DNA of 64,000 nt, from NCBI GenBank assembly GCA_964614345.1, contig CAZTLP010000004.1:1-64000 (forward strand). The letters are read 5' to 3'. Both the position numbers and the translations under genes were made by a program. The notes under the pieces were generated by a model that saw nothing but the letters and a program-made list of their open reading frames with translations, ran no database searches and was not told the DNA's origin. Position 1 is the stretch's first letter, and each line of letters opens with the position of its first letter. Positions 58,688-64,000 of the stretch are shown piece after piece. Source of the DNA: AEGEAN-183 sp964614345. GTDB lineage: Bacteria > Pseudomonadota > Gammaproteobacteria > Magnimaribacterales > Magnimaribacteraceae.

Positions 58688-59923
58688 TTATGAAGAGGGC
58701 ATCTTGGGCTTAGTTCCTATAATGCCTATTTCTTCAAGTTCGTCTATTTCAGTTTGATTAAATCCTAGAATGTCTTTAAGAACTTCTTGATTGTGTTGGC
58801 CAAGAGTAGGGGCCGGGGTGTTAATAGGAAGTCTATTTCCATTAACCCTAAAAGGCGCTGAAGGATTTGGCTGATTGCCTACAACAGCTCGGTCTAGCCA
58901 TTGCCAAAAGTTTCTAGCATTAAGATGCGGATCGTTAAGTAGGGTAGGCATGGTGTGAGTCGATGCTGCAGGTATTTTAGCTTCCTGCAAAACATACATT
59001 AGTCTTTGAGATTCCTTCGAAGAAGTCCATTCACTGATTGTTTTATCAAGATCTTCAAGCCTAGAGAGTCTATCTGTTAATTCCCCAAACTTTTTTAGAG
59101 GTGCACCAACCACTTTCTGGAGACTCGACCACTGATCTTCATTTAAGGCTTGAATAACAATCCAATTATCTTCTCCCTCACAAGGATACACTCCATTAGG
59201 AGCAAAAAATTTAGACTTATTTCCATTTCTTAAGGGCTCTTTACCATTGGCTGTAAATTCAGTAATTCCATGCACCGCCAACGGAAAAAGTGATTCAACT
59301 TGTGATAAGTCTATGAATTGTCCTTTGCCCGTCTTGGCCTGATGTCTTAATGCAATCAAAAGTGCTGAAACTCCATTTAAGCCTGCAACGGCATCCCCAT
59401 AAGCTATGTGGTGCATCATAGGAGGATCTGATGACACACCATTAACGTGAGGCAACCCAGAAGATTGCTCAACTGTGGAGCCGTAAGCTCTATACATTTT
59501 CCAAGGCCCAGTTGATCCAAAGGCATGCATGGAAAGTAAAATAATGTCTTCTTTTTCTTTTTTAAATACGTCGTAACTGAAGCCAAGCTTCGGCAAAACG
59601 CTTCCAGAGAAATTTTCCATTACAGCATTAGCTGTTCCAACTAGCCTAAGAAGTATTTCTCTTCCCTTAGGGTTGGATAAATCTAGAGTAATGTTTCTAT
59701 TATTCCTATTAACTGAATTAAAAGCAGGTGACTTTTCTGCACCATCTTCATCAATCCACTCTTGAGTTGCTTCCCAGCTTCGCCACCAATCAAAGTTTTC
59801 ACAACTCTCAACTTTGATCACATCTGCACCTAAATCAGCTAAGTTTCTTGCAGCCAAAGGCCCTGCCCAACCCATACTTAAGTCAATAATGCGTATACCT
59901 TGTAGAGGTCGATTACTCGTCAT
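58688..59923 (-). CDS. CaiB/BaiF CoA-transferase, catalytic-type subunit
   Basis: A 411-residue class III CoA-transferase. LQGIRIIDLSMGWAGPLAARNLADLGADVIKVE and GKGQFIDLSQVESL are canonical; the Asp of FIDLSQVE is the expected catalytic residue that forms the acyl-aspartyl intermediate. The C-terminal PAPTLGQHNQEVLKDIL is conserved. Its start overlaps the end of the next upstream CaiB-like gene by 11 bases, so the two are probably made together and may form a heteromeric enzyme. Confidence 0.92.
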   Translation of the reverse strand: MTSNRPLQGIRIIDLSMGWAGPLAARNLADLGADVIKVESCENFDWWRSWEATQEWIDEDGAEKSPAFNSVNRNNRNITLDLSNPKGREILLRLVGTANAVMENFSGSVLPKLGFSYDVFKKEKEDIILLSMHAFGSTGPWKMYRAYGSTVEQSSGLPHVNGVSSDPPMMHHIAYGDAVAGLNGVSALLIALRHQAKTGKGQFIDLSQVESLFPLAVHGITEFTANGKEPLRNGNKSKFFAPNGVYPCEGEDNWIVIQALNEDQWSSLQKVVGAPLKKFGELTDRLSRLEDLDKTISEWTSSKESQRLMYVLQEAKIPAASTHTMPTLLNDPHLNARNFWQWLDRAVVGNQPNPSAPFRVNGNRLPINTPAPTLGQHNQEVLKDILGFNQTEIDELEEIGIIGTKPKMPSS

Positions 59924-61019
59924 GGGTAAAATCCTCGGTGTGCTCTCCTAATTCGGCTACCTTGCCTCCCAAGGAAGGCGGAGTTTCCATTAATCTAAAG
60001 GGGATGCTAGGAACAGTTAACTTACTCTCATCTGGCAAAATTGCTGATGTGAAGGCATCTCGTTCTAAAAACTGATCTACATTTAGAAGTTCTTCCATAG
60101 TTGGAACTCTTGCTAAAGGTATCTTTTGCTCTTGGGCTTTATAGAAGAGATCATTGGAAGTAAAAGTTAATAAACTCTCTTGAATAACAGGTTCTATTAT
60201 CTCTATAGCTTGTAATCTTCCTAAAGAAGTTTGGTATTCAGGAACAAAAGCAAATTGCTCCATATTTAGAAGCTTACAAAAGGCATGCCATTGACTGGGG
60301 GTTAGAACTGTTAACCCGATCCACCCCTCTTTACAAGGGAAAACACCCAATGGGTAAGTAGGAGCAAACCTATTAACACCCAATCTTTTTCCCTCTAGAC
60401 CTGTATTGAAAAATGAAACTGCCCCCACCTCTGTAAGACAAAGACAAGCTTCAAAAATACTAGTCTCCAACAATTTAGGGTTTTGATTGTTTCCTAGTTC
60501 CATTCCTATGATTTGTCCTAGGCTTCCTGCAAAGGCTGCCATTCCTCCCACGATCTGAGCCTGGTAGCCTGTTGGAATAATAGGAGGTCCTTCAATGGAA
60601 CCTAGTCCACGAAGCATTCCATTTAATGCAAAACATTGTGCATCTGTACCGATAAAGTCTTCGTAATCACCGCCTTTCCCATACCAGCTAATTTCGGAAA
60701 GAATACTTTTCGCCATTGAAGAAAGTTCTGAATCCTTTCCATTACTTAGAACCAAATCGGCACTGGAAATTAATGTTTTAATGGCGTCTTTTTTTAGCTT
60801 GTCTCTTCTAATGCTGAGCTTTTTGGTATTTAAATAAGCATGCATAGCACTTTCATCCCTTTCGTGAAGGAAAGGTGGAGATTTTCTAGTTTCAAAACCT
60901 TCTTTAGGTTCAAGGTTTATTACTTCAGCACCGTAATCAGAAAAAATTTTAGAACAGTATTCAGTACTTATGGAGCCACTAATATCTACTATTCTTAATC
61001 CTTCCAGTGCTTTAGACAT
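59913..61019 (-). CDS. CaiB/BaiF CoA-transferase-like subunit, catalytic Asp apparently replaced
   Basis: A 368-residue family member: ALEGLRIVDISGSISTEYCSKIFSDYGAEVINLE, GYQAQIVGGMAAFAGSLGQIIG and the C-terminal PPSLGGKVAELGEHTEDF are recognisable. Where the catalytic Asp is expected (x-D-x-S) it reads LETSIFEAC, so a glutamate or no nucleophile is present. The protein is also shorter in the middle and has Cys-rich SIFEACLCLTEVG. Pairing with a normal CaiB subunit resembles two-subunit class III enzymes such as BbsEF, in which one subunit lacks the nucleophile. Confidence 0.82.
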   Translation of the reverse strand: MSKALEGLRIVDISGSISTEYCSKIFSDYGAEVINLEPKEGFETRKSPPFLHERDESAMHAYLNTKKLSIRRDKLKKDAIKTLISSADLVLSNGKDSELSSMAKSILSEISWYGKGGDYEDFIGTDAQCFALNGMLRGLGSIEGPPIIPTGYQAQIVGGMAAFAGSLGQIIGMELGNNQNPKLLETSIFEACLCLTEVGAVSFFNTGLEGKRLGVNRFAPTYPLGVFPCKEGWIGLTVLTPSQWHAFCKLLNMEQFAFVPEYQTSLGRLQAIEIIEPVIQESLLTFTSNDLFYKAQEQKIPLARVPTMEELLNVDQFLERDAFTSAILPDESKLTVPSIPFRLMETPPSLGGKVAELGEHTEDFTHDE

Positions 61020-61112
61020 GCCCTTACTTTATCAAACTGATTATTACCCCACATTGTACTTGTCTAAAAATGGTATTAACATTAATACAAAGTTACATTT
61101 ATTGGAGGTTAT

Positions 61113-61652
61113 ATGTTCACTAGAATGGATGAAGGTACAAGGGAAGATTGGGAGCATATTGGTGCTGAACATCTTCCACATATAGTAGATATGCCTAATA
61201 GGATTATATCTATGCTTGAGCAACTAGAAAGTTTTACAGGTGGATTTGCCGTGGATCAACTACACCATAGTCTTCAAACTGCAACCATGGCAAGAAATGC
61301 AGGGGCAAGTGATGAAATGATTTTAATAAGCTTAATCCACGATATTGGCAAGGTTATTAATGTTGTTGGACATGGAGAAATATGCGCAGAAATTATTAAG
61401 CCTTATGTCAGTGAGGATGCTTATCATATTATTAGGACACATCAAGATTTTCAGGGTGAGCATTATTATCATTACCAAGGAAAGCCAAGAGACCTAAGAA
61501 AACAATATGTAGATGAATCTTGGTACGACAAAGCCACTGAGTTTACCGATGATTGGGATCAGCAAGCTTTTGATCCCGAATTTAAAGTGGATAGTTTAGA
61601 GAGTTTCAAACCTCTGATTCAGCAGTTCTTTGGTGCCCCTAAACAAGCTTAG
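61113..61652 (+). CDS. HD-domain protein resembling mixed-valence diiron oxygenases (PhnZ/TmpB/MIOX-like)
   Basis: A 179-residue HD-superfamily protein with a strong GGAGG ribosome site. Ligand-like residues are in the order expected for these oxygenases: His52 in HHSLQTATMA, His76-Asp77 in LIHDIGK, His87 in GHGE, His110 in RTHQDFQG and Asp149 in WDQQAFDP. HSLQTA is a hallmark of the PhnZ group. Those enzymes cleave C-P or C-C bonds of 2-hydroxylated substrates with O2. It is separated by 3 bases from a PhyH dioxygenase gene, the same pairing as PhnY/PhnZ. The PhnZ substrate-lid Tyr and Glu are not obvious. Confidence 0.75.
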   Translation: MFTRMDEGTREDWEHIGAEHLPHIVDMPNRIISMLEQLESFTGGFAVDQLHHSLQTATMARNAGASDEMILISLIHDIGKVINVVGHGEICAEIIKPYVSEDAYHIIRTHQDFQGEHYYHYQGKPRDLRKQYVDESWYDKATEFTDDWDQQAFDPEFKVDSLESFKPLIQQFFGAPKQA

Positions 61653-61655
61653 CTT

Positions 61656-62507
61656 GTGCGTCAGTTATCTGAGAAAGAAATACAAAATCACGCTTCCGAA
61701 ATAGCTAGTCAAGGCTATTCCATTATGGAGGATGTAATTGATGAGGCATTTAGGTCACAGCTACTTGAAGAATTGGATAGGCTCGAGTCAGTTCGTCCGG
61801 GCGGAGACATTCCACCCGGTCCTTTTACAGGTTTTGTAACAAGACGATGGTTTGATTTATTGAATGATAGTGATATTTGGCAGCAGGTTGCTATTAATCA
61901 AGCTGTATTATCAGTTCTCCCTCATGTATTAGGAGAAGATTTTCTTTTGTCGACCATGGGTAGTGCAGTGATTGGACCTGGTGAAGAATCTCAGATGCTT
62001 CATGTGGATGATGGGGTCTATCAATTTCCAAGACCTCATCCTAATTTAGTTTGCAACACAATGTGGGCTTTGTCTGATTTTACTTTTGAAAACGGAGCTA
62101 CTTTAGTGGTTCCTGAAAGTAATAATTGGGATCACGATCCAGTTATGGGAAAAGACTACAAAACAACTTCCTTAGAAATGCCAGCAGGAAGTATCGCTTT
62201 CGTAGTGGGCACTTGTTACCACGGTGCAGGAGCCAATACCACAGATGAGATTAGGTGGGCTTTAACTATTAATTATTGTAATGGCTCCATGCGTCAGCAA
62301 GAAAATCTTATGCTTGGAATTAAACCTGAACGGATGATGACATTTCCTCAAGAACTACAAAACATATTAGGTTTTAAGATATGTAAAGGGGCGGGGCATA
62401 TTTTTGCTTCCGATCCAAGAACAGAATTATTTAACAGGTACGGGGAAGGGACTGTTGAAGATGAGTATCTTGATCGTAGGAATAGACTTCATTCCAAACG
62501 AGATTAA
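61656..62507 (+). CDS. PhyH-family Fe(II)/2-oxoglutarate dioxygenase (3 of 3), paired with the HD protein
   Basis: A 283-residue PhyH protein starting at GTG 61656, three bases after the HD-domain gene. The iron ligands are His116 and Asp118 in MLHVDDGVY and His189 in CYHGAGANTTDEIRW, with the arginine of EIRW for 2-oxoglutarate. NTMWALSDFTFENGATLVVPES is the conserved core. In PhnY/PhnZ and TmpA/TmpB systems such a dioxygenase first hydroxylates the carbon next to phosphorus and the HD oxygenase then cleaves the bond. Substrate identity here is not known. Confidence 0.87.
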   Translation: MRQLSEKEIQNHASEIASQGYSIMEDVIDEAFRSQLLEELDRLESVRPGGDIPPGPFTGFVTRRWFDLLNDSDIWQQVAINQAVLSVLPHVLGEDFLLSTMGSAVIGPGEESQMLHVDDGVYQFPRPHPNLVCNTMWALSDFTFENGATLVVPESNNWDHDPVMGKDYKTTSLEMPAGSIAFVVGTCYHGAGANTTDEIRWALTINYCNGSMRQQENLMLGIKPERMMTFPQELQNILGFKICKGAGHIFASDPRTELFNRYGEGTVEDEYLDRRNRLHSKRD

Positions 62508-62606
62508 AAGAAATAAATTACTTTACTCAATAATTAACTTTAATTTTTTCTTTTATTTTTGTAATTAAAGAGTATCTTTCATATAGAAAATAATTCAAGT
62601 TACTAA

Positions 62607-63878
62607 TTGAACGAAGACTTAAGGATTTCATTATCTCAAGCTGAGACCTTCCAAGATCATAAGGCTGTCCACGAGATATTCACAGAACTTCGAAAGGAAG
62701 ACCCAGTTTCTTGGTGTCCAGAAACGGAAGGGGGTTCTGGGTTTTGGTCAATAACCAAGTACGATGACATTCAGTTTGTATCAAAAAACCCAAAATTATT
62801 CAGTTCAGATAGAGTACATGGAGGAATTACTTTTCCTTCTCAGGAGGCTAGACGTTTACGAAATATTTCTAGAGGAAAAGAAGTACAAGATAAGTTTAAA
62901 AAATTAAATATATTAGAGGCGGGTGACAGTATGATCCAGATGGATCCTCCTAGGCATACCAAACATAGACATATGGTGGCACCGGGATTCTCGCCTAAAA
63001 GACTTTCGAATCTAACTCCTCAAATTAGAAAACGTTGTGTCGATATTCTCAACCAGATTACAGGTAAAGGGAGGTGTGAATTCATTTCTTCAGTGGCTGC
63101 AGAATTACCTATTCAGATGCTCGCAGAACTTTTTGGTGTTGACCAGGAAGATAGATCCAAGTTGCTAGGGTGGTCCAATATCATAATAGGAGGTGATGAT
63201 CCTGACATGCGTGTAGACAATGATCACGTTATAACAGCACTCACTGAGCTATATCAGTATGCTATTGATTTGCATCAAAAACGTACTGAAGAACCTGGAG
63301 AAGATCTTATCTCCATGCTTGCCAACACTAAAGTTGATGGGGAATTGACAAGTATCAATGATTACATATCTGCCTTCATTCTTTTAATAGTTGCTGGTAA
63401 TGAAACAACTCGTAATTCTATAAGCGGCGGGGTTCTCGCGTTAAGCCAACACCCAGAAGAAAAACAAAAACTCCTTAATGATCCATCAATCATAACCAAT
63501 GCAGTGGATGAAATTATTCGTTGGGTGCATCCTGTAATCTACATGGCTCGAACAGCTTTAGAAGATATAAAACTAGGAGATCAAAATATCAAAAAAGGTG
63601 ACAGGCTAGTTCTTTGGTATATGTCAGGCAATCGTGATGAAGATAAATGGGAAGATCCTTTTTTATTTAAAGTCACCAGAAACGGTCCACGTCATTTAAG
63701 CTTTGGTTATGGACAACACTTATGTATAGGCTGGCACCTAGCAGAAATTCAACTTACTGTCTGTATTGAAGAGTTGCTTAAACGTTTTCCAGATTTTGAA
63801 GTAAAAGGAGATGTTAAAAGATTGAGATCAAACTTCTTAAACAGTATCAAGCATATGGAAGTACATTATTCTGGTTAA
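62607..63878 (+). CDS. Cytochrome P450 (soluble bacterial type)
   Basis: A 423-residue monooxygenase read from TTG at 62607. The I-helix LIVAGNETTRNSISGG has the oxygen-activating Glu-Thr pair, the K-helix is EIIRW, MDPPRHTKHRHMVAPGFSP is the C-helix region and HLSFGYGQHLCIGWHLA carries the heme cysteine (Cys about 373). No membrane anchor is seen. It resembles the CYP families that act on terpenes, sterol side chains or fatty acids. Redox partners are not in the window. A 99-base AT-rich gap separates it from the dioxygenase gene. Confidence 0.93.
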   Translation: MNEDLRISLSQAETFQDHKAVHEIFTELRKEDPVSWCPETEGGSGFWSITKYDDIQFVSKNPKLFSSDRVHGGITFPSQEARRLRNISRGKEVQDKFKKLNILEAGDSMIQMDPPRHTKHRHMVAPGFSPKRLSNLTPQIRKRCVDILNQITGKGRCEFISSVAAELPIQMLAELFGVDQEDRSKLLGWSNIIIGGDDPDMRVDNDHVITALTELYQYAIDLHQKRTEEPGEDLISMLANTKVDGELTSINDYISAFILLIVAGNETTRNSISGGVLALSQHPEEKQKLLNDPSIITNAVDEIIRWVHPVIYMARTALEDIKLGDQNIKKGDRLVLWYMSGNRDEDKWEDPFLFKVTRNGPRHLSFGYGQHLCIGWHLAEIQLTVCIEELLKRFPDFEVKGDVKRLRSNFLNSIKHMEVHYSG

Positions 63879-63924
63879 TAGTCTTCTGATACAACGCATA
63901 TTTACTGAGTGATAGAATACTAAG

Positions 63925-64000
63925 ATGAGTAAGGAGCCCTATATTCTTATTACTGCAGACACCCATGCTGGTGGCAGTCATGCTCAATATAGAGATTATC
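63925..64000 (+). CDS. Amidohydrolase family protein, 5' end only
   Basis: The window closes 25 codons into a gene. MSKEPYILITADTHAGGSHAQYRDY is the usual start of the metal-dependent amidohydrolase-2 family that often stands next to P450 and PhyH genes in marine bacteria: ITADTHAGG contributes the first metal-binding histidine (there as DxH). It probably belongs to the same catabolic cluster. Confidence 0.72.
   Translation, partial: MSKEPYILITADTHAGGSHAQYRDY

Overview
The window looks like a piece of chromosome from a small-genome, AT-rich marine gammaproteobacterium, most like the SAR86 clade. This is inferred from three things. Gene orders are gammaproteobacterial: nadD-rsfS-rlmH-mrdA-mrdB-mltB-dacA, trxA-rho, bamD next to rluD-pgeF, and aroQ-accB-accC. 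Rho has the 419-residue length and strong likeness of the E. coli protein. Genes are tightly packed, often with overlapping starts and stops, and the accessory genes (phytanoyl-CoA-type dioxygenases, CaiB-type CoA-transferases, P450, amidohydrolase, DUF5916 barrels) fit marine heterotrophs of this kind. No rRNA or CRISPR array was seen.

Layout. 1-11.2 kb: a cut-off CoA-transferase, a lipoprotein esterase, a hotdog thioesterase, an enoyl-reductase-like protein, PPi-dependent phosphofructokinase, the murein-recycling ligase Mpl, an M19 dipeptidase, a LON-domain protein, an MDR reductase, a carotenoid oxygenase and a DedA protein. 11.3-18.8 kb: a cell-wall and ribosome-maturation operon (nadD to dacA, plus a D-amino-acid transaminase). 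18.8-25.6 kb, minus strand: aroQ-accB-accC-leuS-lptE-holA, preceded by a stand-alone DsbD alpha domain. 25.5-32.5 kb: PCuAC copper chaperone, dual ABC ATPase, ilvD, trxA, rho, rsmD, flavin reductase. 32.5-39.6 kb: three tandem DUF5916 outer-membrane proteins and a remnant suggesting another copy. 39.5-48.3 kb: bamD, rluD, pgeF, a hydroxyacid dehydrogenase with a glycerate kinase, ilvI-ilvH-ilvC and pssA.

The most unusual part is 48.3-56.0 kb. An intact tRNA-Ile(GAU) gene is followed by a 1.6-kb insert that ends in a perfect 45-bp copy of the tRNA, running from the first base of the anticodon loop to CCA. The insert carries one gene, an (R)-selective-type amine transaminase with higher GC than its surroundings. 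It also has tandem TATTCACACT repeats just inside each end, two related palindromes around the cargo, a decayed lipoprotein gene and the 5' half of a different tRNA. It encodes no integrase. Three more tRNA-Ile 3'-end copies, two degenerate and one short but perfect, lie farther right at 50.86, 52.47 and 56.00 kb, in the gaps between one- to five-gene cassettes. I read this as serial accretion of small non-autonomous tRNA-anchored elements, comparable to tycheposons or satellite islands.

56.0-64.0 kb is a catabolic cluster: a membrane protein, three Fe(II)/2-oxoglutarate dioxygenases of the PhyH family, two overlapping CaiB-type CoA-transferase subunits (one apparently without the catalytic Asp), an HD-domain diiron-oxygenase-like protein paired with a PhyH enzyme as in PhnY/PhnZ, a cytochrome P450, and the start of an amidohydrolase that runs off the window.
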